From the NCBI GenBank assembly GCA_017549205.1, contig JAFYVH010000021.1, positions 1 to 64,000 on the forward strand: a DNA stretch of 64,000 nucleotides. The letters run 5' to 3'. The notes under the pieces are model-generated. The model was not told where the DNA came from. It worked only from the letters and a program-made list of their open reading frames with translations, and did no database searches. Every line of letters starts with the position of its first letter. The stretch's first letter is position 1. This document shows positions 15,404-23,948 of the stretch, piece after piece. The stretch is from Clostridia bacterium. Its GTDB lineage: Bacteria > Bacillota > Clostridia > UBA1381 > UBA9506. The position numbers and the translations under genes were made by a program.

Positions 15404-15437
15404 AAAGACGGTAGCCTTTGCTGCCGTCTTTTTTTAT
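15404..15437 (+). terminator. Terminator after threonine aldolase
   Basis: GACGGTAGC pairs with GCTGCCGTC (one wobble) and is followed by TTTTTTT. Confidence 0.85.
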
Positions 15438-15471
15438 GCCCGTAAGTCCCGCTAAATCATAGTTTTTATTA

Positions 15472-15516
15472 TTGACTTTCTTATGCTGCATGGTATAATT
15501 TAAGTAAGTAACTTAC
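15472..15516 (+). promoter_or_regulatory. Promoter with overlapping palindromic operator for the TPR/DUF4037 pair
   Basis: TTGACT (15472-15477) and TATAAT (15494-15499) are 16 bp apart. Immediately downstream, at the expected start site, GTAAGT-A-ACTTAC (15504-15516) is a perfect odd palindrome of the kind bound by dimeric repressors. No candidate regulator gene is adjacent. Confidence 0.65.
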
Positions 15517-15541
15517 ATCCTTTTTAGACAGGAGAAAGCCT

Positions 15542-16366
15542 ATGAATACGGATAATTCTGCCGAAATTTTAAAGATTGATTTTGAATGTTCCACATGTAA
15601 CAAAGCAAAAATGGCAAGCCGGCACATCCCTGTACAAAGAGTGATTGAAAAGCTTGACCGCTTTTTTGATACAAACGACTTGGCAGGGGCAAGAAGCTTG
15701 CTTGAATATTGGCAGGCCGAGGCGCAAAGTGTGGGTGATGCCTCGGGCGAGCTTTCAATTGTGAACGAGATGCTGGGGCTTTACCGCAAAACCGCTGAAA
15801 AAGAAAAGGGGCAAAACGCCGTCGCCCGTGCCTTAGAGCTGCTTGCTTTAACGGGTAAAGCCGAAACCATCTCCGGCGCTACCATTTTAATTAACGCCGC
15901 CACCACCTCAAAGGCCTTTGACGAGCCTGAAAAAGCCGTACTCTTATACGAAAAAGCAACGAAAATTTATAAAGATTGCGGCGTTTTGGAAGATGACTTG
16001 CAATTTGCCGCACTTTACAATAACTTTGCAATCACCCTAGTTGATTTAGAGAATTTTGAAAGAGCAAAAGAGTTTTATGAAAAAGCTATTGCCATCACAA
16101 GCCGTCAGGTTGAAAGCCTGCTTGACTGCGCCGTTTCTTATGTAAATCTGGCGCATCTTTATGAGCGGTGGCAAGGTATAGAGAATGAGCACATTGAGCC
16201 CTGCCTGAAGAAAGCGGAAGCACTTTTGGGGGACGAGCGACTCAATCAAAACGCTTATTATGCCTTTGTTTGCGAAAAATGTGCCCCCTCTTTTGATTAT
16301 TTTGGCTACTTTATGCTGGCAAAGAAATTAAACGATAAAGCGAGGGAAATCTATGGGCGGTCTTGA
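15542..16366 (+). CDS. Tetratricopeptide-repeat protein paired with DUF4037 gene
   Basis: The 274-residue soluble protein is almost wholly helical. TPR-like units include KAVLLYEKATKIYKDCG (about 140), AALYNNFAITLVDLENFERAKEFYEKAIAI (about 156-190), and a further degenerate unit to about 230. An N-terminal CSTC pair (about residues 17-20) could bind metal. No signal peptide or membrane segment is seen. It overlaps the next gene by 14 bases, so the two products are probably made together and may interact. TPR domains bind proteins; the partner here is likely the DUF4037 protein. Confidence 0.75.
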   Translation: MNTDNSAEILKIDFECSTCNKAKMASRHIPVQRVIEKLDRFFDTNDLAGARSLLEYWQAEAQSVGDASGELSIVNEMLGLYRKTAEKEKGQNAVARALELLALTGKAETISGATILINAATTSKAFDEPEKAVLLYEKATKIYKDCGVLEDDLQFAALYNNFAITLVDLENFERAKEFYEKAIAITSRQVESLLDCAVSYVNLAHLYERWQGIENEHIEPCLKKAEALLGDERLNQNAYYAFVCEKCAPSFDYFGYFMLAKKLNDKAREIYGRS

Positions 16367-17291
16367 GCTTTGTGAAAAATTTTATAATGCTTATGGAAAA
16401 GAGGCCCTCTGTGCTGAATTTTCGGATGTTTTATCACGAATCGCCGTCGGTTTGGTTGGGCAAGGCTCTGAGTGCTTTGGCTTTGACGATGCCCTCTCAC
16501 AAGACCACGACTTTGAGCCGGGGTTTTGCCTTTGGGTTACCAAGGCCGACTACGATGATTTTGGCTTTCGTTTAGAGCGCATGTATGCAAAACTCCCCAA
16601 AGAGTTTAAGGGCTTTCATCGGCTGACCCTTTCTCCCGTTGGCGGAAGTCGCCACGGTGTTTTTTGCATTGAAGATTTTTATGCCTCTTTTTTAGGCTCG
16701 CCCTCGGCACCCGTTTCCCCGGAGCATTGGCTTTCCATTCCCCCGCATGCTTTGGCCTGTGCCTGCAACGGCAAGGTGTTTCGGGACGATGCCGGCATTT
16801 TTTCTGCCATAAGAAATGTGCTGCTTTTGGGCTATCCCGAAGATGTTCGCTTAAAAAAGATTGCGGCCCATGCCGCTATGATGGCACAAACCGGACTGTA
16901 TAACTATGGCCGTTGTCTTTCTCGTGGTGAAAACGGGGCGGCACAGCTTTGTGTGTTTGCCTTTGTTAAACACGCTATTTCTTTAATTTATCTGCTGAAC
17001 AACCAATATGAACCTTTTTATAAATGGGTGTATAAAGGCATGCGGGGTCTACCCCTGCTTTCCAGTCTTGAAAAGGATTTGGTGGTGCTTTCAGAGGGCG
17101 GAAACACCCCGGCAGAAGCCACCGCAAAAAAGAAAAGCATGGAAAAAATTTGCCATGCCTTTTCAAACGAGTTTAAAGAACAAAACCTGATAGCTGACAC
17201 AGGCTGCGATTTTGAAAAGCATGCCTTTTTGATTCAGGATAAAATTGCAGACCCCTCTCTTCGAAACATGCATATTATGGAGGCCATCTAA
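16353..17291 (+). CDS. DUF4037 nucleotidyltransferase-fold protein
   Basis: The 312-residue protein shows GQGSECFGFDDALSQDHDFE (from about residue 36), which fits the nucleotidyltransferase GS...D.D pattern seen in DUF4037 proteins. The C-terminal two-thirds are helical and contain conserved-looking RDDAGIFSAIR and KKIAAHAAMMAQTGLYNYGR. This architecture suggests transfer of a nucleotide to an unknown acceptor, as in MNT-like or aminoglycoside nucleotidyltransferases. The ATG at 16353 is preceded by GAGGGA. The substrate is unknown. Confidence 0.75.
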   Translation: MGGLELCEKFYNAYGKEALCAEFSDVLSRIAVGLVGQGSECFGFDDALSQDHDFEPGFCLWVTKADYDDFGFRLERMYAKLPKEFKGFHRLTLSPVGGSRHGVFCIEDFYASFLGSPSAPVSPEHWLSIPPHALACACNGKVFRDDAGIFSAIRNVLLLGYPEDVRLKKIAAHAAMMAQTGLYNYGRCLSRGENGAAQLCVFAFVKHAISLIYLLNNQYEPFYKWVYKGMRGLPLLSSLEKDLVVLSEGGNTPAEATAKKKSMEKICHAFSNEFKEQNLIADTGCDFEKHAFLIQDKIADPSLRNMHIMEAI

Positions 17292-17383
17292 AGCACGAGT
17301 TGTTCTGCAGGAAAGCGTAATAACCGTTGCTTAACTCACAAGAAAAAGCCCTGTTTTATATAAAATTTTTTAATAAAAACCTC

Positions 17384-17412
17384 TTGCAAACTTGAATATA
17401 ATGGTATATAAT
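17384..17412 (+). promoter_or_regulatory. Promoter of GH109-like gene 1
   Basis: TTGCAA (17384-17389) and TATAAT (17407-17412) are 17 bp apart. The stretch just upstream, TATAAAATTTTTTAATAAAAA then CCTC, matches that of the second gene copy. Confidence 0.75.
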
Positions 17413-17511
17413 GAAAGGTGTAGAAAATTATGCTTTATTCTGGCAGTTTTCTACACCTTAAATTTTATGTTGCACAAGCGATTTTGCTCTGTGGCAGGAT
17501 TGGAGATTGAA

Positions 17512-18768
17512 ATGGACAAACTGAAAGTTGGCGTAGTTGGTCTTGGTCAGCGCGGCTTTGCTTCCGGCGCTGAATATTGCGGCTTGATTCATGTTTTGAT
17601 GGATTTAGGCACAGTTGACATCGTTAGCGTTTGCGATGAACTGCCTGACCGTGTGGACCGTGTTGTCAAATTCATGAAAGACGAGCACAATGTGACCGTT
17701 AAAGGAACTACTGATTATAAAGAACTGGTTAAAGACCCGGATATTGATGCGGTTTGTATTTTCTGTGCATGGGAGATGCATGTGCCCGTTGCCATTGCCG
17801 CTATGCGTGCCGGCAAGGCCGTTGGTCTTGAAGTTGGTGGCGCTTACTCTCTGCATGATTGCTATGAACTGGTGAGAGTGCAGGAAGAAACCGGCGTGCC
17901 CTTTATGATGCTTGAAAACTGCTGCTATGATCGTGATGAAATGACGGTTATGAACATGGTTCGTCAAGGTCTTTTTGGTGAGATTGTTCATTGCACCGGC
18001 GGTTATGGTCACGACCTGCGAGCTGAAATCTCTCTGGGCGACGAAATGAACCACTATCGTCTGCGGAACTATCGCAAAAGAAACTGCGATAACTATCCCA
18101 CCCACCAGCTGGGTCCCATTTGCAAGATTTTGAACATCAACCGTGGTAACCGCATGGTTAGCCTTTCATCCTTTGCTTCTAAAGCCCGTGGCTTGAATGA
18201 ATATAATGCAAGAATTTTGGGTGAGGACCACCCCCGTGCAAAAGAAACCTTTGCTCAGGGCGACATCATTACAACCAACATTCGTTGTGCCGGTGGCGAA
18301 ACCATCACCTTGGTGCTGGATACCACCTTGCCGAGACCGTATTATTCCCGCTATTTTACCGTTCGTGGTACACGCGGCATGTATGCTGAAGACACAAAAT
18401 CAGTTATTATTGAAGACAAAATGCCGGATAAGGTTGAGCTTGACTGGGAAGAACATGAACCCATTAAAGACAACATGAAAGATTATTATGATGATTATAT
18501 TTCTCCCATCTGGAAGGAATATGACGAGCTGGGCATCACAGCCGGCCACGGCGGTATTGACTGGCATGTATTAAACGCCTTTGTTGATATGGTCCGGTTT
18601 AACAAGCCCTCTCCCATTGATGTTTATGATGCAGCTGCCTGGATGTGCATCACCGCTTTGAGTGAAGCCTCCATTAACATGGGCGGCGCTTTGGTTGAAG
18701 TGCCTGACTTCACCGGCGGCAAATGGGTTAAGGTTGAGCCCCAGGAAGAGTGGAAATATAGCCTGTAA
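17512..18768 (+). CDS. GH109-like Gfo/Idh/MocA-fold protein, copy 1
   Basis: The 418-residue protein begins with a Rossmann NAD-binding site (GVVGLGQRG). The usual EKP lysine motif of Gfo/Idh dehydrogenases is replaced by EVGGA. The segments MMLENCCYDRDEM, GLFGEIVH, HDLRAE and NYPTHQLGP (Tyr and His) match the pattern of GH109 glycosidases, which use bound NAD in an oxidation-elimination route to hydrolyse sugar bonds such as alpha-N-acetylgalactosamine. It may therefore be a glycosidase instead of a dehydrogenase. There is no signal peptide, unlike many secreted GH109 enzymes. ATG at 17512 follows GGAG. A tandem copy at 19058 is about 85% identical by eye. Confidence 0.8.
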   Translation: MDKLKVGVVGLGQRGFASGAEYCGLIHVLMDLGTVDIVSVCDELPDRVDRVVKFMKDEHNVTVKGTTDYKELVKDPDIDAVCIFCAWEMHVPVAIAAMRAGKAVGLEVGGAYSLHDCYELVRVQEETGVPFMMLENCCYDRDEMTVMNMVRQGLFGEIVHCTGGYGHDLRAEISLGDEMNHYRLRNYRKRNCDNYPTHQLGPICKILNINRGNRMVSLSSFASKARGLNEYNARILGEDHPRAKETFAQGDIITTNIRCAGGETITLVLDTTLPRPYYSRYFTVRGTRGMYAEDTKSVIIEDKMPDKVELDWEEHEPIKDNMKDYYDDYISPIWKEYDELGITAGHGGIDWHVLNAFVDMVRFNKPSPIDVYDAAAWMCITALSEASINMGGALVEVPDFTGGKWVKVEPQEEWKYSL

Positions 18769-18788
18769 AATTAAGTTTTACATAAGGA

Positions 18789-18819
18789 AAGCCATCTGCT
18801 TTAAGCGGGTGGCTTTTTT
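18789..18819 (+). terminator. Terminator after GH109-like gene 1
   Basis: AAAGCCATC pairs with GGGTGGCTTT (wobble allowed), followed by TTTT. Confidence 0.7.
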
Positions 18820-18862
18820 GTTTATAGAAAAGCGGAGACCGGCTATAATTTATAAAATATTA

Positions 18863-18914
18863 TTATAAAATTTTATAAAAACCTCTTGCATTTTATAATG
18901 CGTTGGTGTATAAT
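18863..18914 (+). promoter_or_regulatory. Promoter and upstream palindrome of GH109-like gene 2
   Basis: TTATAAAATTTTATAA (18863-18878) is a perfect 16-bp palindrome directly upstream of TTGCAT (18886-18891), which is 17 bp from TATAAT (18909-18914). An imperfect version lies at the same place before gene 1. It may be an operator or an UP element. Confidence 0.65.
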
Positions 18915-19057
18915 GGCAGGGCGTAAAGAGTTTTGGCACACTTGGATTGGCAAGGTTTTGACAATTTTTTTGCTAAAATTCTTTGATTTAAATTTTTATA
19001 GCAAAATTTTTATTGCTTCGGCGAAGAAATTTGCCCAGGGCAGAAAAGGAGAAAAGG

Positions 19058-20314
19058 ATGGATAAACTTAGAATTGGCGTGGTTGGTCTTGGTCAGCGCG
19101 GTTATGCTTCCGGCGCTGAATATTGCGGCTTGATTCATGTTTTAAACGATATGGATTCTGTTGAAATTATTAGTGTTTGCGACGAGCTTCCCGACCGTGT
19201 GGAAAGTGCAGTGAAGTTCTTTAAAGACAAGCACAATTTGACCATTAAAGGAACCACTGATTATAAAGAAGTCGTAAACGACCCGGATATTGATGCGGTT
19301 TGCATTTTCTGTTCATGGGAAATGCATGTGCCCATTGCTTTGGCGGCTATGCGTGCCGGCAAGGCCGTTGGCATGGAGGTTGGCGGTGCTTATTCTCTGC
19401 ACGATTGCTACGAACTGGTGAGAGTGCAGGAAGAAACCGGCGCACCCTTTATGATGCTTGAAAACGCTTGCTATGACCGTAACGAAATGACCGTTATGAA
19501 CATGGTTCGTCAGGGTCTTTTTGGCGAGATTGTTCATTGCTCCGGCGGCTATGGTCACGACCTGCGTGCTGAAATCTCTTTGGGCGATGAGATGCCTCAC
19601 TATCGTCTGCGGAACTATCGCACAAGAAACTGCGAGAACTATCCCACTCATCAGCTGGGTCCCATTTGCAAAATTTTGAACATCAACCGTGGTAACCGCA
19701 TGGTTGCGCTCTCTTCTTTTGCTTCTAAAGCCCGCGGCTTAAATGATTATAATGCAAGAATTTTGGGCAAGGACCACCCCCGTGCAAAAGAACACTTTGC
19801 TCAGGGCGATATTGTTACAACCAACATTCGTTGCGCCGGCGGCGAAACCATCACTCTAGTGCTGGATACCACTTTGCCCCGTCCTTATTTTTCTACTTAT
19901 TACAATGTTCGTGGTACCCGTGGCATGTTTTCTGCAGATACAAAATCGGTTGTTGTTGAAGACAAAATGCCGGATAAGGTTGAGCTTGACTGGGAAGAAC
20001 ACGAACCCATTAAGGACAATGTTAAAGATTACTACGACGAATATCTTCCTGACATCTGGAAGGAATATGATAAGTCGGGCATTAAGGCCGGCCATGGCGG
20101 TATTGACTGGCATGTGTTAAACGCCTTTGTTGACATGGTTCGGTTTAACAAGCCCTCTCCTGTTGATGTTTATGATGCGGCTGCCTGGATGTGTGTCACC
20201 ACCTTGAGCGAAGCTTCTGTTAGCATGGGTGGTGCCGTGGTTGAAGTGCCTGATTTCACCGGCGGCAAATGGGTTAAGGTTGAGCCCCAGGAAGAGTGGA
20301 AATATAGCCTGTAA
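19058..20314 (+). CDS. GH109-like Gfo/Idh/MocA-fold protein, copy 2
   Basis: This 418-residue paralogue has the same Rossmann site (GVVGLGQRGYASG), the EVGGA in place of EKP, MMLENACYDRNEM and NYPTHQLGP. The changes from copy 1 (about 58 of 418 positions by eye) are mostly conservative and cluster away from the motifs, so both copies look functional. GGAGAAAAGG precedes the ATG at 19058. The transcript has a leader of about 140 bases, longer than that of copy 1. Own promoter and terminator allow separate expression. Substrate specificity cannot be read. Confidence 0.8.
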   Translation: MDKLRIGVVGLGQRGYASGAEYCGLIHVLNDMDSVEIISVCDELPDRVESAVKFFKDKHNLTIKGTTDYKEVVNDPDIDAVCIFCSWEMHVPIALAAMRAGKAVGMEVGGAYSLHDCYELVRVQEETGAPFMMLENACYDRNEMTVMNMVRQGLFGEIVHCSGGYGHDLRAEISLGDEMPHYRLRNYRTRNCENYPTHQLGPICKILNINRGNRMVALSSFASKARGLNDYNARILGKDHPRAKEHFAQGDIVTTNIRCAGGETITLVLDTTLPRPYFSTYYNVRGTRGMFSADTKSVVVEDKMPDKVELDWEEHEPIKDNVKDYYDEYLPDIWKEYDKSGIKAGHGGIDWHVLNAFVDMVRFNKPSPVDVYDAAAWMCVTTLSEASVSMGGAVVEVPDFTGGKWVKVEPQEEWKYSL

Positions 20315-20333
20315 AATTAAATTTTTATATAAA

Positions 20334-20366
20334 AAGCCCCCGCACCTTTTCGGTGTGGGGGTTTTG
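20334..20366. terminator. Bidirectional terminator between GH109-like gene 2 and rluA-like gene
   Basis: AAGCCCCCGCACC pairs with GGTGTGGGGGTTTT; U-runs are present on both strands. It serves both converging transcripts. Confidence 0.9.
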
Positions 20367-21272
20367 TTATTTCCAAGGATTTTGAATGGTAAAAATTTTG
20401 CCCGCCAAGGCGGTGAGCACCTTTGTTTCTGATGTAAAGTTAAAGGTTATGCGATAGGCACACAGCGCCTGATAGGCAAACTTTTCATCTTTAGGTGCCC
20501 CATACTTTCTATCGCCCACCAAAGGGTGACCAGCATGGGCAAGCTGCACACGAATCTGATGCTTGCGACCTGAAAGCAGCGTGACCTCAAGCAATGCTCT
20601 GTCCTTTTGCTGCTCAAGGACCCGATAGATAAGCTTGGCCTCTTTTGCACCTTCTTTTTCTTTTGAAGCTACAAAAACGCGGTTTTCATCCGGGCTTATG
20701 TATAACCAATTTTCCAGCTGGCCCTCTTTTTCTTTAAAGGTGCCATGGGCTAAGCAAAGGTATTGCTTGGTGACTTCTCCGGCTTTAATTTTTTCGTTCA
20801 GCTCTCTCTGTGCCGCTGCATTTTTTGTAGCCAGAATAAGCCCCGCCGTGTTTTTGTCCAGTCGATTAGAAAGCGCCGGCGTGAAGCTGTGTTCATCTTT
20901 TGGGTTATAGGCACCGGTATGATATAAATAGCTTTGAATTTGTGCTAAAATTGAGTCCTCGCCACCATGAGATGAGACCCCTGCCGGCTTGTTGGCTATT
21001 AAAACATTTTCATCTTCATAAATGACAGAAAGACCCGAAAAATCGCCTTTTGGCGCCTCTTTTTCTTCAAAAAATTCATCGTTAATATATAGATAGAGCT
21101 CATCGCCTGCACAAAGAATGTCTTGGGCTGCCAGGGCTTTTTTGTTTCTTTTAATCCTTTTTTTGCGCAGCTGCTTATAGAGCAGGCTTTTGGGCATATT
21201 CGGCAGATATTTAGACAAAAATTTATCCACCCTTTGTCCGCTGTCATTTTCATTGATGGTAACAATTTTCAT
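20367..21272 (-). CDS. RluA-family pseudouridine synthase
   Basis: The 301-residue enzyme converts a uridine in rRNA or tRNA to pseudouridine. An S4 RNA-binding domain (about residues 10-60, QRVDKFLSKYLPNMPKSLLY) precedes the catalytic domain with the RLDKNTAGL motif carrying the catalytic Asp, and the GRKHQIRVQLAHAGHPLVGD segment. The ATG at 21272 follows GGAGGCCTTTTC. It is the last gene of a long minus-strand series, 11 bases after the cardiolipin synthase gene. The target site (RluC-like or other) cannot be decided. Confidence 0.88.
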   Translation of the reverse strand: MKIVTINENDSGQRVDKFLSKYLPNMPKSLLYKQLRKKRIKRNKKALAAQDILCAGDELYLYINDEFFEEKEAPKGDFSGLSVIYEDENVLIANKPAGVSSHGGEDSILAQIQSYLYHTGAYNPKDEHSFTPALSNRLDKNTAGLILATKNAAAQRELNEKIKAGEVTKQYLCLAHGTFKEKEGQLENWLYISPDENRVFVASKEKEGAKEAKLIYRVLEQQKDRALLEVTLLSGRKHQIRVQLAHAGHPLVGDRKYGAPKDEKFAYQALCAYRITFNFTSETKVLTALAGKIFTIQNPWK

Positions 21273-21283
21273 GAAAAGGCCTC

Positions 21284-22810
21284 CTACATTAGCGGTGCAA
21301 GCAATCGGAACAGACCACGAATGATTCTTGTTAAAAAATTTACCCGGCAATCTGCCGCTGTTATAGCTTTAGAAACTTTCTGGGTTTTTAAAAAATCCTG
21401 TCGAATGTCAGACACTGTTTGGCTTCCGCACAACCAGGCGCCACATTCAAAATGAAGATACAGGCTGCGGCAATCCATATTAATGGTGCCTACAACTGCC
21501 ACGGCATCGTCTGCAGCCAAAACCTTGGCATGAATGAAGCCGGGGGTGTATTCAAAAATTTTCACGCCACCGGCGATCAGTTCGCGGTAATAGGAGCGGG
21601 TCGTCATGTGGACATAGCGTTTATCCGGCACACCGGGGGTGATAATGCGCACATCCACGCCGTTTTTGGCCGCTAAAATCAAGGCAGAGACCATGGTATC
21701 GTCTAAAATCAGGTAGGGCGTTTGAATGTAAACATAGTTTCGGGCGCTGGTGATTAAGTTGATATACACCTGCTCGCTGACATATTCCCTGTCGATAGGA
21801 CTGTCGCAAAAAGGAATGATGACCCCGTCTGTTTTTTGAGGTGTTGTTTTTTGCTCAAAAAAGGTTTCGGTTTTTTCTGTTTCACCGGTCAGAGCCTGCC
21901 ACATGATTAAAAACATGCGGGTAAATCCCTGCACCGCCTCGCCCTTTATTTCAATGGCCGCATCTTTCCAATGGCCAAAACGCTTTATTTCGTTGATATA
22001 TTCGTCTGCCAGATTAATACCGCCGGTAAATGCCACGCGTCCGTCAATCACGGCAATTTTGCGGTGGTCACGGTTGTTTTGCAAGGTGCTGAACACGGGG
22101 CGGAATTTGTTAAACACCACACAGCGTATACCTGCCGCAGAAAGCTTTTTCTGATAATCTGCCGGCAGCAACATAAAACAGCCCATGTCATCATAAATCA
22201 GGCGCACATCCACGCCCTCTGCTGCTTTTTTCTTTAAAACATCTAAAATAGAATTCCAAAACTTGCCTTCTTGAATGATAAAAAATTCTAAAAAAATGAA
22301 TTTCTTTGCCGACTCGAGTGCTGCTAAAAGTCTTTGGGCATAGCGCTCACCTTGAGGAAGATAGGTTGACTCTTCGTTTTGATAAATGGCAAAGCCGCCT
22401 GCTGATTGCAAAAATCGTGCCTGATGACGAGAGTCTGCCGGCACTTTTTCGAGAGCCTTTTCAGCCTCGTGGCTGTTTAGTTTTTTCCCATATGTTTTTT
22501 CTGCTCCGTCTAAAAGCCGACGAAAGTTCGTGGTTGTGCCCTGAAACTGCACAAGAAGATAAAGGGGGCCGCCAAACAGCGGAAACGCTAAAACCACAAC
22601 AGTCCACAAAAGCTTATAAGATGCGCGCTTTGCACTGGTGATAATATGCAAAATAACGCCCAGGCTGATCAGATTTAAAAGATTATATATCCAGCGATAT
22701 GTTTGGCTGGAGCTGTAAATGGCTGTGGCCATTAACGAAAGCTGCAAAATTAATAAAAAAATGACCGTGACACGACGGCGAAATAAAATTTTCACCCATT
22801 TTTTTGACAT
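21284..22810 (-). CDS. cls: Cardiolipin synthase
   Basis: The 508-residue phospholipase-D family enzyme joins two phosphatidylglycerol molecules to cardiolipin in the membrane. Two N-terminal membrane helices (about 12-65) are followed by two HKD catalytic motifs: HRKIAVID (about 226) and HAKVLAADD (about 426), each with the downstream GG or GTIN(M)D element. The ATG at 22810 is preceded by AAGGAGAG; an upstream extension overlaps the hemW end and is not supported. It lies 13 bases after hemW. Confidence 0.92.
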   Translation of the reverse strand: MSKKWVKILFRRRVTVIFLLILQLSLMATAIYSSSQTYRWIYNLLNLISLGVILHIITSAKRASYKLLWTVVVLAFPLFGGPLYLLVQFQGTTTNFRRLLDGAEKTYGKKLNSHEAEKALEKVPADSRHQARFLQSAGGFAIYQNEESTYLPQGERYAQRLLAALESAKKFIFLEFFIIQEGKFWNSILDVLKKKAAEGVDVRLIYDDMGCFMLLPADYQKKLSAAGIRCVVFNKFRPVFSTLQNNRDHRKIAVIDGRVAFTGGINLADEYINEIKRFGHWKDAAIEIKGEAVQGFTRMFLIMWQALTGETEKTETFFEQKTTPQKTDGVIIPFCDSPIDREYVSEQVYINLITSARNYVYIQTPYLILDDTMVSALILAAKNGVDVRIITPGVPDKRYVHMTTRSYYRELIAGGVKIFEYTPGFIHAKVLAADDAVAVVGTINMDCRSLYLHFECGAWLCGSQTVSDIRQDFLKTQKVSKAITAADCRVNFLTRIIRGLFRLLAPLM

Positions 22811-22823
22811 CAATCGGCTCTCC

Positions 22824-23948
22824 TTACACAAATTCACAAAAAACACTGTTGGAAACATCAACGCCTCTGTTTGTCAAGCGCAAAATGTCGCCCGCATCTT
22901 CTAAAAGCCCCAGACGGCAAAGCCTTGCAATCTGCTCTTTATACACCTTGTCGAGCTCTTTTTTAAAGCAAGAAAAAAATGCTTTTTTTGAAACCCCTGC
23001 CTTTATCATCCGCAGGCCTAAAAACATAAATTCTGCCATGGCGTCTTTTTCGGTGAGGCTTGTGCCCTCACGCTCTTGCTCGCCACGGGCGACCTTTTCA
23101 TAGTCAGAAAAAGTTGCCGGATTTTCAAAACGGCGACCACCAAAAAAAGAATGAGCTGCTGCGCCCAGACCGATATAGGATGCTCTTATCCAATATTTTG
23201 TGTTGTGCCGGGATTCATATCCCTTTTTTGCAAAATTTGAAATTTCATATCGGTCAAAGCCGCTTTCTTTTAGCTTTCCGCAAATAAGTTCATACATGGC
23301 TCTGTCACTCTCTTCGTCGGGCACCTCTGTTTTGCTCAGGCTCACCGCTTCATAAAGGGGCGTGCCCTCACAAAGCGTCAGAGAATAGCAGGAAATATGG
23401 TTGGGGTTTAAAGCTATCAGCTCTTCTAAACTATATAAAAGGCTCTCCTCTGTCTGACCGGGGAGAGAAAACATTAAATCGAGGCTGATATTTTGGATGC
23501 CACCCGCACGGATGGCCAAGACCGCCTCTTTAATTTGCGCCGCTGTGTGAATGCGGCCAATGGCTGAAAGCTCTGTATCCACAAAAGTCTGGGCGCCCAA
23601 GCTGATGCGGTTTGCTCCCGCTTTTTTAAGAGCGCTGATGGTTTCTTTTTGGCAGGTGCCGGGGTTGGTCTCCACCGTAATTTCGCTGTCATCTGCTAAA
23701 TTAAAACAGTCTTTAACCCCGTCTAAAATCCGCACAAGCAAATGAGGCGGAAGCGCTGTGGGCGTTCCGCCTCCTAAATATACCGTGTCTGCCTGCTCAC
23801 CGCGATATTGCTCCATTTCTAAAAGCAGATTATCCACATAAGCTGCGGCAATCTCTACCTGATTTTCATACGAAACAAAGTCACAGTAAGCACATTTTTT
23901 GATACAAAAAGGAAGATGTATATAAATTCCGTTCGATTGATTATTCAT
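22824..23948 (-). CDS. hemW: HemW-like radical SAM protein (heme chaperone)
   Basis: The 374-residue protein resembles oxygen-independent coproporphyrinogen III oxidase but belongs to the HemW group, which handles heme rather than making it. The radical-SAM cysteines CIKKCAYC occur near residue 16, then [12 protein letters not shown] and ETNPGTC. The C-terminal HemN-type domain follows. It overlaps the end of lepA by 8 bases; lepA-hemW is a common order in Firmicutes. Confidence 0.9.
   Translation of the reverse strand: MNNQSNGIYIHLPFCIKKCAYCDFVSYENQVEIAAAYVDNLLLEMEQYRGEQADTVYLGGGTPTALPPHLLVRILDGVKDCFNLADDSEITVETNPGTCQKETISALKKAGANRISLGAQTFVDTELSAIGRIHTAAQIKEAVLAIRAGGIQNISLDLMFSLPGQTEESLLYSLEELIALNPNHISCYSLTLCEGTPLYEAVSLSKTEVPDEESDRAMYELICGKLKESGFDRYEISNFAKKGYESRHNTKYWIRASYIGLGAAAHSFFGGRRFENPATFSDYEKVARGEQEREGTSLTEKDAMAEFMFLGLRMIKAGVSKKAFFSCFKKELDKVYKEQIARLCRLGLLEDAGDILRLTNRGVDVSNSVFCEFV

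Noticed and set aside
15587-15602. TGTTCCACATGTAACA, close to a parS site
   Set aside because: It breaks the palindrome at one position relative to the two exact copies near parA, lies inside a coding region about 45 kb away, and one near match in 64 kb is weak evidence.
17512-20314. Simple annotation as myo-inositol-type dehydrogenases
   Set aside because: The catalytic EKP lysine motif is absent in both copies, and the YPTHQLGP pattern points to GH109-like proteins.
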